The notes below the pieces were generated by a model. That model worked only from the letters and a program-made list of their open reading frames with translations, was not told where the DNA came from and ran no database searches. Position numbers and translations under genes: made by a program. A stretch of DNA of 64,000 nt from Gnetum montanum (taxonomy: Eukaryota; Streptophyta; Gnetopsida; Gnetales; Gnetaceae), in assembly GCA_015680685.1 (NCBI GenBank), contig MNCI01005810.1, forward strand, positions 563,517-627,516. The letters run 5' to 3'. Each line of letters opens with the position of its first letter. Position 1 is the stretch's first letter. Shown here one piece after another: positions 44,771-57,356 of this stretch.

Positions 44771-46641
44771 ATGAAGGGGAGCACACCCTATGACGTCTTC
44801 CTAGGGCATCCATTAAGGAACAGCAGGAGGCCCCATCCACCTAGTAAGTCGCTCCTCTATCTTTTCCCACATTTTGTAATTTGTCAAGTTATATTGTTAC
44901 TGCAGTCACTATGTCTTGGCTACTACAGTCATCACTATTATTACTCTACGACTGTTGTTATTGCCTTGGCTACCGCTTTAGCCACTATGCCATGGCTGTT
45001 GCTGTTTTGGCCACAGTGGCTAAGGTAATTCCTATGCTACGGTTGGCACACGATGCTACCCTAACCACCATTGTTGGGAATTTGTAGTGCATCATCTCAA
45101 GGGTTTGGGAGGTTCTGGGCAGTGTAGCATACATTAGGAGTAGCGTAGCACCCATGGAGGGAATTCTGGTTTGCAAAATTTTAGGCAGCGTAGCACATAT
45201 CCAACATAGTGTAGCACATGTAAGGGGAGTTCTCCTTTTGTTTGTATTTTATTCTGCCACATTTCATGTAGTTGGACAGGGCTGAGGTAACAAGAACGCT
45301 ATATATGTTGTGTCATTTTTGTCATCCTGACTGAAAGACTGTGTTATGTTTTTGGTGCCTATCACACTACGTTGCTATAGTGCCATAGCTACTACACTAC
45401 TATGCTAGCAGGTCCACTACGGTGTTACGCTTGTTGCAGTGTTGTGCCTACTACGTTGTTATGTTTATTACATGTTACTCTTGTTATGTTGTTACACTGT
45501 GTGGGGTATGGTCATCATGCTATGCTGCGTGTAATGCAGCCGCTATTCTTGTGTAAAGTGTAGCTACTATGTTACGTTGTACAGGGTGTACTTGCTATGC
45601 TACATTGTGCAGGGCATGCCTGCTTTGCTATGCTATGTAGGGCATAGCCGCTATGCTGTGCAAGGTGCACCTACTACGCTATACTATGCATAACACCTTG
45701 CTATGTTGCATGCACTGTTTGGCTTTATTTTATTGTGCCAAGGACTTACTGGTTCATGCCTAAGGGAAAATTTGTACACCAAGGATTATGCTATGCTACT
45801 CAGTAGTCATCACTTGAACATTGTACTAACGCTTTGTACTATGTCATGCAGGGTCATGTTGAAACCTATCCTGATCGTGCTTGAGCTGGTAGGAGTTATG
45901 TGCTTCCTGACTACACCCGTGGCCAACATCCCCCCTCCCCATGCATAGGTATGGGAGTAGGGAATTTGGTTCTAGGAAGGTGCACAGGGATTCCTAGAGT
46001 TCCTCCTTCACCACTTCAGTGTGATAGTTTGGTCACACTTATCAGTCGAAACAGCCATTTTTCTTGTTCAAACACTATTTCCTGGGGTAAACCTAGGCAT
46101 CTTGAAGTTTATGACTAATGGGTAAATTGAGGGTGAAGGGGCAGAAGGCTCAAATTGGCACCTAAGAGGCTTGAGATACTTGTGTTGGATTTGGAACATG
46201 CCCAAATTTAAATGCTATCATAAATACAACACATTGTTAGTTTCCTGTCACATGGGCACCTGCTTCCAGAACCCACCTGGCACCATCTATTGTGCCATTA
46301 GGTGAGTCCTATAAAGATATTTTATACATGTTGTATCATTTTTCTTGCATAGTCAAAATGCTTATTGTACTCTACATGTTACTAGGTTTGTAATTGACAA
46401 GGATGGTCTTCACAGTCATGAGGGGACATTAGCGTTGGCCCAAACAGCTTTGCAAGAGTTCTCTTCTGCAGAGAACATATGCACTGGTGTCATAGAATAG
46501 CTTGGGGCCAATTTCAAAACCTATCCAACCAAGTATTCAAAGTTCTATGTGAAATGTGAAGAACTTGGATGGTTGGATGGAGAATTGGCATCCCACCGAG
46601 TGCTTACCATAGAAGACATGAATTTTTATTTATGTATTTAA
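44771..46641 (+). pseudogene. Antisense FCP1-like accessory gene of element G (short form)
   Basis: Exon 1: 44771 to about 44843 (MKGSTPYDVFLGHP...). Intron 1 is about 1 kb and full of CTACGCTATGC motifs. Exon 2: 45852-46301 (PILIVLELVGVM, GFLEFLLHHFSVIVWSHLS, NTLLVSCHMGTCFQNPPGT). Intron 46302-46385; exon 3 46386-46641 (IDKDGLHSHEGTLALAQTAL..., stop TAA). The match to plant FCP1-like proteins is clearer than in A, because the NTLLV...C-F-x-N-P-P-x-T-I-Y block is kept. The Asp pairs of the family are replaced (LVLELVG at motif I, LLVSC at the later motif). Exons 4 to 9 of A are not seen. Stops near 45945, 45959, 45971, 46120 and 46498, and a 1-nt loss at the exon 1 donor, show decay. Confidence 0.72.
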
Positions 46642-46854
46642 GTGAGTAACTTTCTTTTTGCTTTTTGTTAATTTTTTTATTGATTATTGAGACTTGTAGC
46701 ATGGCAGCGAAAGATTTTTTTTTGTTTTTGCATTTTATCTTTTGTAACTCTTATTGTATGGACTTTAAATTTAATGAAGAGTAAAAGGTGAAATAATTAT
46801 TTCATTTTGTTTCGGTTAATATTTTATCAATGTTCTTCTATCCATTATTTTAGT

Positions 46855-47050
46855 TTAAGTCCATTTTGGACCATTGCTAGTTTAAGGCCATTTCGGGCCA
46901 TGGAAATGTAACTTCCAAGGGTTGGTTGCCAATTTTAGGCCTTAGCAGGCCATGGTAGTAATTTAAGGTCATTCTAGGTCGTGCAATAGTTTAAGGCCAT
47001 TTCGGGCCATGGCAATAGTTTAAGGCCATTTCAGGCGGTAGCGATAGTTT
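46855..47050. repeat. AGTTTAAGGCCATTTCGGGCC array between antisense gene and protease (G)
   Basis: Five or six units such as AGTTTAAGGCCATTTCGGGC. Same place as 26072-26275 (A) and 14835-15150 (B). Confidence 0.78.
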
Positions 47051-47198
47051 AATTAATGCAAACAACAGTCATGATGCAAATAGTGGAAATAATGTAAACA
47101 GTGAACATGAAAAATCAAAAGAAACAAAGTATTAAGGCCAAGCATTCATGGAAGTGAATTAGAGGTAGACTCTAATTATGCAATTGTTTCCTAACCCA

Positions 47199-50100
47199 TC
47201 ATGGACTAGGCAAAGCATATGGTCGAGAAGCTATGCAATGATATTCATCTATATTATCGTCTGTCATTTGGAAGGGCAACTCAGCCCACGTGGTTTCTTC
47301 ATTTGAGTTAATATTTATGACCTATTCATTTTTCAAACATGTCATTTCAGTTTGAATGGGTGCTTCATTTTCAAAGATTTCTATCTCTGAACCTTGATAT
47401 ACGTCTACGTTGTTTATGGCCTCGGGAGCTACTTCATCACTGTAAATTACTACTTCCCCACCCACATAGGGTAAGTGGATTTCCTGATGTATAGGTGAGG
47501 AGACAGCCCTTAGTTGGGAAAACCATCATCTTCCCAGGATCAAGTTAAATCCTAGAATCTCCTCCATCACGATAAATACCGTGCTCGTGGGGAACTCGTC
47601 CCCCACCACAAAGTTGATGTGCATAGTCCCCTTGACCACCACATGTGCCCCATTGAAGGGCTTAAGGCATGAAGCTATTTTGGGCTTGATTTGATCTACC
47701 AAGCCCAACTTGTCAATGATAGTAAATGGGATTATATTAGTGGTAGCTCCATCATCAACGTGTACCCTAAGAATCTTGTATTGGCCCACCCAAATGGTGA
47801 TGAACATAGGAGTGGTTGTCACTTGGCCATTTTCAAGGTCATCCTTGATAGCTTTGTCATGAAATGTTAGTTGGATTGGCCATGGTTCTTCTGCCATGAG
47901 GGGAAGCATGATAGTGTCAATGGATTTCTCTTCAGTTGGCATGTTTTGCTAATAGGAATAGACGTCAACATGCGAACCATTGCCTCACGATGCATTGTAG
48001 AGGTCATTATTAGGTCATATAAGCTTAGTGTTGTATTTTTCCATTTTAAGGCATATTTAACTTGTGAAAGGGCATTCAAGAAGTCTTGTCGTTTGTCTTG
48101 TTTTTTACTAACTTTCTCTTCTTCTATATGCCCTAGGAGGCAAATTTATCTAGGGGGAGTAGCTTCAAGTTGAATGCTAAGTTTTCTTGGATAGGAAGGT
48201 GATGATTACATTTGTGCATTGCTATCGGTAGCTGATGATGAAGAGGCCATAGGAACTGTGGACAAAGGGGTAGGCTTAGGGGGACCTAGTGTAGTACATT
48301 CCCTAGCCATCTTGTCTGCTAGATGCTCTTCACACTTGTTTGGACAGGGTGGCTGGGGTGTAGCCCTTGTCACTTGACTTTGAGTAGGGGGGGAACTTGC
48401 ATGCCTTGGCACCTTGATGACAAACAGTGCCTACATTATTGCAGTGGGGGGTAGTGTAGTTTTCAGCACAAAAGGTGTAGCAGATGTCTGGCAAGGGGTC
48501 TTGATGATAGAGGGGATTTGTGACATGGTAGTTGTTAGAGATTCAGCATTGCGAGGAGGTACACGAACCAAAAATGGTTCCTATTGTGTCTTAGTGTTAT
48601 CATCAATGTTATTGGCATTGATGGTGTAACCTGCATTGTTAGCATTTCGAGGATCCTTGTAAACACCCATCGACTGGTTTTTAGGTCGAATGGGACTACT
48701 CTCATCTAGGACCAGATTACCTTGATCGATCATTCATTGAATGTCATCTTTTAATTCTAGGAAATAATCTGTATCATGCCCACACAGTTGATGATATTCA
48801 CAGAAATGCTCTAACCTAAAATTCCTAGGCACTGGTGGTTCATTAGGCATAGCCAAGGAGGGGTTCCGAAGGACTTTGCAATCCCTTTGGTGACATTTGA
48901 GGGCCTCCTTTGACATTCATTTATGCTAAATATTTGGCTCCTAGAAATTGCTTCAAAAGTTCTAAAGGCTTAATCGGCAGTGGGGTATACTTTGAGTGGT
49001 CCTTACACTCAAAGTTTGGCCTTGGTTGAGTTTGCACCATAGGTGTTGAGGCTGGGGACTGACCTGTGTTGCTAGAGTAGAGTGTGGTGTTAGTGGAGCC
49101 TTGGATGTTATGGCAGCCTTTTTGGTTATTATTGTTGCTGGGCTTGGTCTCGTTAGCCATAGTAGACATCGTGGTTGCCACAACCTTGCCTTTCTCCTTG
49201 TCCTTCTTCATTTGTGCATTTTTGTAGGTCACGTAGGCTAGATCCCTACTAGCTTCCACTACATCCTAAATGCTCTTAGTTTGAGAAAATGCTTAGCTAA
49301 GGGACCGTGGAGCAAAGTAGTACAATTTAGACTTGATAAATTCATTTACTGCACCCTTGAAGATGGCCAGAAAATGGGCTTCAACAATCAGAACATGTAT
49401 TTCATTTAAAGTCACAGTCTAGCATTGTATAAAGTTTTTCAAAAATTCTAGCGGTTCTTGCTTGATGTTCATGTGCTGGTCTAGGGTGACCTTCGATTTC
49501 AAGTTGTATTTAAAGCGGGTCAAAAATTGACTTAGGAACTCCTTCAAGGTGGAGATAGAAGTGTGTGGAACTGCATGGTACCAATCTAAGGCTTTGCTTG
49601 TCAAAGACATGGAAAAGACACAAATGATGGTGTGAGGCCATTGTTGAAATAACAAGTATTCAGACCTGAATGTTACTAAATTTTCATTTGGGTCACCCTC
49701 CCCATTATATTTTGTAAATTGGGGGAGTTGTATCCCAAGGTGTAATGTAAGCACAGGCACAACCAGGTTGATAGGATCATCATGGTAAAAGTCCATGACT
49801 TGAACGATTTCGGAACCAGTAGCTTTGAGTCATTTAATCTCTTCAGTGAGGGTCTAGATGAGTTGGAAAGCTTGACCTAGACCCAGGGATGTTGCAGATG
49901 GTTATGAGGCTACCAAAGCAGCTATCACTGGTGGCATTGTTGGTGTAGCTACCAATCCCACTGAGGGTGTTGTTGGAATAGCTCCCACCAGTGGTGTCAT
50001 ATCAACAGCCCACATTCCAGTAGGTGGTGCTGATGGAGTGACTACTACTAGTTGCACCATGGGAGTATTCATCTGCCCAGAGGTTGAGATAGCCCACAAT

Positions 50101-50954
50101 CCCGTGTTTATTTTAGGGTTGTATGTACTAATGCACATGAGATAGTTGAGCTGTAGGGAAAGGACTTGTTTTTTCCCACCATGAGGTCGAGGTTGGGCGA
50201 CTACTAATAGTGGAATAGGTATAGAGAAGGGGATAGAAACAAGACCTACATGCAGTTGTGATGTAGGCATTATGTGCATGTATAGTAGCACGAGCACTAC
50301 AAAGGTTAGGTGTGGGGCTTGGACAGATGAGGAGAGATGATCACCAGGAAATGAGGTTGAGGGGCCTACATGCTGATACGTTAATGACATTTGATGACTT
50401 GCCATCACCAAATGGGATCTAGGTTGCGATAGTCTCATGGTAGTAGCAAAGGGGATGGAAAATTGTGATTGATGCAAACAAGCAATAGAGGTAGAAGGGA
50501 CACCTTTGGTGTAGATTAGACCACCACCTTCTAAGTGGGAGTCCAAATCCTCTTGTACATCCTGAAAGGGTTCTTTATAGTGGGATGTTATGTCCCATTC
50601 TCTTGCCCTACTTACTTGGACAAGTTGATTCAACACCCACTGATATGTTTCTGCCAATGGGATGGTGCTATTAGGCAGAGGAATAAATTCCCTCCCATTC
50701 CAATGGATGAACTTGAACTTATGTTTTTCTTCAAATTCTTGGCATTCTAACGATAGATTTGCTTGAAATTTTCCACACAGGAAATTGTATCACTCTACAT
50801 CTTGTGACAAACAATCAAGGGATTGTTGTCGCAATCTAGGGGACTACCACAATACCCACAGTGGGCTAGGCGATTGCTCAAAATCTATCATGGGTGGAAC
50901 AAGGTGAGATACCTTCAAATTTGAGGTAGGAATCATAGTGGTTGCCAAAATCAT
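47199..50954 (-). pseudogene. gag-PR: Element G gag-linker-protease
   Basis: Minus strand from ATG 50954 (MILATTMIPTSNLKV) to TGA 47199. Gag: Met/Pro/Thr-rich region 50657-49902; Gag core 49796-49419 (LPQFTKYNGEGDPN, MSLTSKALDWYHAVP, RFKYNL); spacer 49259-48921; knuckle near 48800 reading FCEYHQLCGHDTDYF, where the last Cys is lost. The linker has RVPP-type fragments near 48560 and 48420. Protease: 47942-47526, with MFITIWVGQYKILRVHVDDG (D-D-G-A), open in this stretch. Several stops elsewhere. Confidence 0.85.
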
Positions 50955-51515
50955 TTTTTTGTTATGAAAAAGGTAGAAACAGGAAAGATACGTCTAAGCA
51001 ACGACTACAAACAACACATTTTTTATGCTAAGTGATTATAGTTGAAAACTGTAAGAGAGAAGGCTGAAACTAGGTACACTGGGAAGTGTTGGAAACTAGT
51101 TTCCTTCACTGTTACGCTTGCTACATTGGGTAGGACTGCTACGCTGATAGAGTTGCTATGCCGCACAAGACATTGACAGTGTAACACAATGGACAGTGTA
51201 TCATGGTAGACAGCGTAATGCAGAAGATAGCATAATGCAATGATCAATGTAGGAACTGCTACATTGACAGGGTTACTATGCCACATAGAAGGTAGGCAAC
51301 GTAACATAGTAAATGATTATGGGGCTTTTGTCCCATAGGATTCCAAAGCAACCATCGACTAGGGCCGATCTATACCAACTGGTGCACAAACAACCACAGG
51401 GGTGTCACGTCTATGCTAGCTAGGTGCTAGTAGCGAGGTACAGAATGCACTTAGGACTACCCATGAAGTGAGGAAGGAACACAATGGTTTAGGCCTTCCT
51501 TCTAGCACCAAAAAC
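50955..51515 (-). other. Gag leader and PBS of element G
   Basis: Leader with TGCTACGCTGATAGAGTTGC-type motifs (51110-51300), matching the F/G LTR motif. The PBS TGGTGCTAGAAGGAAGG is on the minus strand at 51494-51510, next to the LTR edge at 51516. Confidence 0.65.
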
Positions 51516-53085
51516 TGTAACCTCTGAAAACATCGGTGGATGGAACACCAAGAGATTACTGGGTGTACAGCCTAACCCCAAGTCTATGCGAGGGCCATGC
51601 TAGAGAAAACAAAAATGGGGTGCCCTGAATGGTCTAGTCAATCAAATAGGGACTTACATAGTGTACAATAACCTTTCATGAATAATAGTTTTAAAATTTT
51701 ATGCATGGAGATTAAGGCAAAGAAAACTATAACGTACAAAATAGTAAAAGTGTAGCAAAATATGTAACTAAGAAATAAATGTAAATCGATACACAATGAT
51801 GTAAAATGTCTATTGTAGAGAAATGAAAGAAGGGCTTGGGTGAGAGAGTGCACTACCCCAAGATTAGGGGATTTGATCTTTTTTTGGCTGAAGAAGGTGT
51901 ACAACTGATATGTAGTGTTGGATAGACACAACTTACAATGGAACAGTATGGTCACAACCCCTAAACTGTTGCCAATGGCCTACTAATCAGAATTGATGAG
52001 CTAGTGCTTGCTGAGCTAAGAGAGATCTGAAAAGTGCTACTACTAGGGTTTATTGTTTGTTAACCTTTTGCTTGATAGTATTTTTACCAAAGCCAATTTC
52101 TATAAAGCCAAATGCCAAAATGCCAATCTCCAATCACAAGAAAGCTCAATCACAAAGCCAATTACAAGAAAGGTGATTCCAAAAGCCAACTGCAAAAAAG
52201 GTAATTCTAAAAAGCCAACCCTTTGAACATTGTTTACTAGGGTATTTATAGAGCCAAGAGCAAGAGAAATATGTGGTTTGGATGCCATGTGTCCTAGGTC
52301 CCATAGGGTCCAAATTGTGAATGTGTCTCACTAGCATTTAGTGCTATGCTGCAGTGTTACGCTGATGTGTTATGCTGAGTGGGATGAGGTTGGAAATGAA
52401 ACCTGTCAAGCTATGACCATACCATTCAAACTACATGTGCCAGAATCCAAGGGACTACCATGTTTTTACAAAACATGCTAATGTCAAATGCAAAGTGGAG
52501 CCTATGCTCCAGGACTATGTCTTCCCTCCTCTTGCGATTAGGGTCAAGTGTAGGCACAACTTTAGGAATCAACAAGGGGGTTCAAAACAAAGCAGAATTG
52601 CTGATCTTGTTTGCCAAAGAGATTCTAGAGCAAAAATAACCATTTCAAACTAATTTCTAAAGCTACTAAAGATGTCTTGATGCTTATTTTCAAGTGTTAT
52701 GCTACCCACGCTGCCCAGCATAGTGGCTTAGTGTAAACACTTACATGCTACGCTGCATAGTGTAGCACAACATAGCAGCTAGTTTTGAGACAAATCTTGC
52801 CCGAAAACCAAAAACACCCCTCTGAGGCCTGGCTAGGCAAGCAAATTCAACCCTACTTTTCATGTTGAAAGGCCCTAGGACTCATATTTAGAAAACTTAC
52901 TGAACTATTTAGCCCATCCTAAACACCTTCAACAGCTCCTAGCATGGTCCCTAGGTACACCGTCAACCAGGTCATGTGTCAAGCTAGGTAGGCTAGAGAG
53001 TGTAGCAAGCCTGTCAGCCTAGGAGATAGAAAATTTGCTAGAATGTACAATCTACCCTTAGTACCTCTTTCGTGCACACGGTCCT
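51516..53085 (-). repeat. 5' LTR of element G, interrupted
   Basis: Minus-strand LTR ending CAGAGGTTACA at 51516; TATAAATACC near 52245. Its outer part (53048-53080, CTACCCTTAGTACCTCTTTC) matches 38602-38636 of the shared LTR about 190-220 bp short of the LTR edge, where it is cut at 53086 by element H. Confidence 0.75.
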
Positions 53086-54379
53086 TGAAACACCACTAAT
53101 TTCAGCCTAGCACTTCGAGAATGACTCAAGTCCTTTCCAACATTCGGGAGGTAAAAATTTGACTAAGGCATGCAACTCACGCTGGCTTATCTTGGGCAAC
53201 TTACACTGCAAATTTTGAGCCAAATTCAACACATTTTCCAACACATGCTGCAACACACACTGTGGTCATGCTACAGCGTGAGTGTAGCATGACCAACTTT
53301 CACAGCCTCAAAATCGAGCTAAAATGATAAGATTCAAAGGTGCACATCACTCCAAGGGTTCAGGGTTGACAACCTCTAGTCCCAACTTCTAGAACTTCCA
53401 CATTTCAACTCCAAAAATTACAAGATTTTATGGTCATGTTGTGGTCACACTGAGGACACACTACAGTGTGAGTCCAGCATGACCACTATTCACAACATAA
53501 CCACTATTTATAGTATGATCACTATTCACCAGCATGAACACTATTCATGCCCAAACAAAAGCACTTCAAATGCACGCTAAGGACACACCAGGACCAAATC
53601 AACTCATGTTGGGAATCTTGGTGGAATAGAAACGCCTCAAACAGCCATAAAACTACTCAAATCGACATCCTGTAGTAGTTGATTCAGGGACTAAGAAGTT
53701 TCAAGTGAGTCGAAGTCAATCCCTTTGATTTTCTTTGTAAATTTTCTTCATTCGTGGGCATGTCGATCCCTCATGGTCTAAACTATATGTACTCCAATGG
53801 GATTGAGTAACCCATATGTTGTAAGATACAATGTACCTGGTCAAAAATGTAGCTTGCCTACGCATGACCAACACACACAGCTGTCTACCAAACACATGTC
53901 ACACGATCCTATTTCCTATTATCTCTCGACCATTGATTCCATCCATGGATTCCGTGCCTGAGCCCAACCAAACCCTATAAATACCTTGTCAATTCACTTG
54001 AACGAGGTCAACAATTTTGAAAAAAGAGAAACTTTAAACCTTGGATGCTTAAGCACATGAGACTCCTAGCATCCAAGCACCTGCAAACACATCACTACAT
54101 TACTCCGGGGCTTAGCGCTTGACTTGGTATCACACACGCAACTACGCTTTGACCGGTGCACACTCTTGTCAAACAATACAATACAGTTTCATTATTGCCT
54201 TCCATTTATATTGTTTACTCTATTTACACTTTGTTTACAATATAGCTCTATTTATGCTCTGCACTTTGTTTACATTTTGTATCATTGTTTGCATTCCATT
54301 TACACTGTTTACGATAATCCCGGTGCTAGCCATAGCTTATGCTCAGGGAAGTCCTTAGTTGATTTAATGCAAACCATCC
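53086..54379 (+). repeat. LTR of element H, plus strand, truncated by D
   Basis: Starts TGAAACACCACTAATTTC after gtcct (53081-53085, likely target duplication). TATAAATA at 53976. The T-rich 3' half with TTTACACTTTGTTTACA and CCGGTGCAC matches the equivalent part of the B LTR (for example 9600-9700). Cut at 54379/54380 by D before its CA end. It contains no gene. Confidence 0.68.
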
Positions 54380-57356
54380 TGTACCACCCGAAATTTTCGG
54401 TGTCTGGCTAGAACGAAACAGAGACTAGGAGATCCTCAAACAAGCACAGAAGCTCCTACCTTCACTTGAGGGCAAGCTGGAATTAATGAAGTCAGAGCAC
54501 CTCAAGTCGTCTGCACGCAGATCAGACAAGGAGTTCCCCACGCGTATACCGATATATTGTACGCCAAGTTATATGTAAACAACGTAGCTAATATAAAACT
54601 GAGTGTAAACATACAAGAATGTAAACGATGAGCATACAAGAATGGACGATAAAACTATAACAAATCTTAGCAAAAATGTGGCAATGTCATTGCGTAATGA
54701 AAGTTACAATGCATCGGTCTTAACGTAGTTGTGGATGTGACACAAGGCGGACGAAGAGCCCTGGTGGATGCATAGGGATGATGGTGTGCTGGTTTGAACT
54801 ACAGGCACAGCGTGAAGGCTATATGCTCAGCGTACAGGGTTGAGGTCCAGCATACAAGTTTTGTTTTGCTCTGGTTTCTCAGTGTCTCTAGTTCTTTTTT
54901 TGTCTCTGGTTTGCTCAAAATTGCCAACCCTGATCTCATGAAAAGTTGGGATTTTTATACAAGTTTAAATGTTAGACTTGGGTTTTGGGAGGGGATGATT
55001 GGCTGTGGAGTGCTGGACTCTCGAGTTGGGTGACATGTGGTGTGTTGATCAGGTGTGAAAGAATGACATTTTACAAGTATACACTGTAGTGACGGAAAAC
55101 GTCGGCAGCTGGAAATACCGATCGAGGTCCCGTGTATACAGTTTTAACCACGGATCCGCGTGAGGGCTATGCTGGAAAAAGTGAATCCGTGGCACCCTGA
55201 ATGGTCTTGTCGATCAGAGAGGGACTTACGGGTTAGTAAAACAATGAAAATTACATAAAAAGAAAGTAATCTATTTCGAGGAGTCGTAAAACAAGGGGAA
55301 AATGATGTAGACGGATTGCAACGGTGATAATGCTAAACACGATAAAAGGAGGCTGACATAAGAGAAGCACGTAGCTTCAAGATCTGCGCTTTGACTTAAA
55401 AATGTGTATTTTGCATGAGAAATTACACTGGGGAATCCCCGATTACATGATGTGAAACAAGCATAAAATAGCAAGCAAAACGGTCTAAACAGAAGTCCGA
55501 TCTACCTCGTGGGCTAAAGCTGAGATGCAAGGAAGGCCAAGCTTCGATGTCTACCGATCAATTGTTTCTGATTGATAGAGTCTCTCCAGCAGAACGATTA
55601 CTCCTGTCACCGGTGCTTAAAGCGGACTGCTCTTTACTTCGGCTGTAAAGTGATAATCTCAGCAATTGCCAAAGCGCTGTTCTCTGTATCTCTGCTCCAA
55701 AGTGCTAAATGCTCTGGTGCTCAGAAAAATGCTTCTACTTCTCTGATTTTGTCAACCCTTGTATCTTTATCAACTGAGGTATTTATAGGCCATGACGCTC
55801 CGTGGGAAAGGCGCAACCCTGATGACGTGGGTCCCGGATATTTCGAGTCTCGTTGACTTGATCATTTTAAGTCAGACTGTGACTATGCACAACATGCTTG
55901 TTTGTGTGTTGTGCGTGTAAAGAGTAGGTACACGCTGAGCGTGCGTCAATTGCGTTCAGGCTGTATTACACTCATTCGCATTACATTGCGTGTATGAGCG
56001 TAATCCGGTATAAAAACAATAGCCTCATAATTTTCTTACGCTCACTACACAGCTACGCGTAACAAAGCATAAATAATGTGCAACTTACGCTCACTACGCA
56101 GTTGTGCATGATGAAGCGTAAATAATGTGTAACTTACGCTCACTACGCAGCTGTGCGTGATGAAGCGTAAACAATGCCTAACTTACGCTCACTACGCAGC
56201 TGCGCGTAATGAAGCATAAAAAATGCCTAGCTTTAATGATAACATACGCAATGGTACGCACTGCCACGTAACGAGCGTAAAGACAAGTTATTCATGCGCC
56301 ACGAGAAAAAATGTCGAACTGTTGTGCTTCTCTGGCCTTTGACTATTTTGGAGCTTATTACGCTCATTACGCTGCCCTGCGGGATTAGAGCGTAAACTTG
56401 TCCTTGAACAAAATTGATGCGCGCTCTCGCTTGAATTGTGAATCTTTGCCTGAGGCCGACTCGTAATTTTCACGGTGTTTCATACAGCGTGCTACATGCT
56501 GGCGTATACTACTGCACGCCAACGTATACACGCTGTACACCAGCATATCTCGGCGTACAGACTTGATCAAAGCAAAAGAAGTTGTTCGACCCTCAGATTT
56601 GAATTTGGATGTCATGAAGATGCTGCCTATAGATGTTCAACTTGGTTGACCTTGATCTGACATGGCTCTAGAGAGCTTGGATTGGTTTATGTTATGCTGC
56701 ACACTGGTTGCACACTTTGTACATGTTGGGTGTATACGCTGGGCGTATACGCTAGACGTATACGTTGTGAATGCATGTTGGGCGTATACACTGTATCTGC
56801 TGGGCGTATACGTTAGGCATGCAGGATGTACATGCTCAGTGTATGGACTCCAGAATGCATGATGTCAACACCTGATGATTGTTTTGTTCGTGTGAGTTGA
56901 TGCTTTGTACAAAATCTTGCTTTGAAGTGCTATTTCCATGCCGTCTTCGAGGATTGCATGCTGGGCGTATACGTCAATCATACATACTGAGCATACATGT
57001 GAGGCGTGTACGCTGGGCATGCACGCTAAGCATCTACGCTAGGCGTATAAGCTATGAATGTATGCTGGGCATGTACACTGAGCGTATACGCTAGATCGGG
57101 TCAGCGTATATGCTGGGCATATACGCTGAGAATGCATACTTAGTGAGGACTAAGTATCTTGAGCTCCGAAGTTACCATGTTTGATAGTAGATGTTGTCGT
57201 GGTCGTCAACGATTCCCAAGGAACTGCTCCTTGTTGAGTTCGACTCTACTTAAAACTGTCTATGGGGTCCTCAAGCTTTAGTCATGCTAGGGAGCATCAT
57301 GGCTTAGCTCGGTTCTTATTTGAGAAGTACTAAGCTCAGAATTTTGTGGTGTTTCA
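54380..57356 (-). repeat. 3' LTR of element D, with a solo LTR inside
   Basis: Minus strand: starts TGAAACACCACAAAATTCTG at 57356 and ends GGGTGGTACA at 54380. Interrupted by the solo LTR at 55085-56482. The GCGTATACGC motif field is at 56500-57130. PPT adjoins at 57357. The rest of the LTR is the A/B/E family with about 300 extra bp near 56490-56760. Confidence 0.75.
55085..56482 (-). repeat. Solo LTR I within the LTR of D
   Basis: Minus strand: starts TGAAACACCGTG at 56482 and ends CGTCACTACA at 55085. Flanked by tacac (55080-55084) and tacag (56483-56487), an imperfect 5-bp target duplication. No internal region, so it is a solo LTR. TATAAATACC on minus near 55787. Its motif is TTACGCTCACTACGCAGCTG, a third variant. 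The 60-70 bp at its left end resemble the F/G LTR ends. Confidence 0.72.

Larger units (their letters stand above)
38824..51515 (-). mobile_element. Element G internal region (complete module order)
   Basis: Minus-strand internal region of about 12.7 kb: leader, gag, linker, protease, antisense FCP1-like gene (plus), pol, 3' UTR and PPT. The coding parts are about as diverged from A/B as F is. F and G belong to a second family with longer LTRs and a different LTR motif. Confidence 0.85.
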
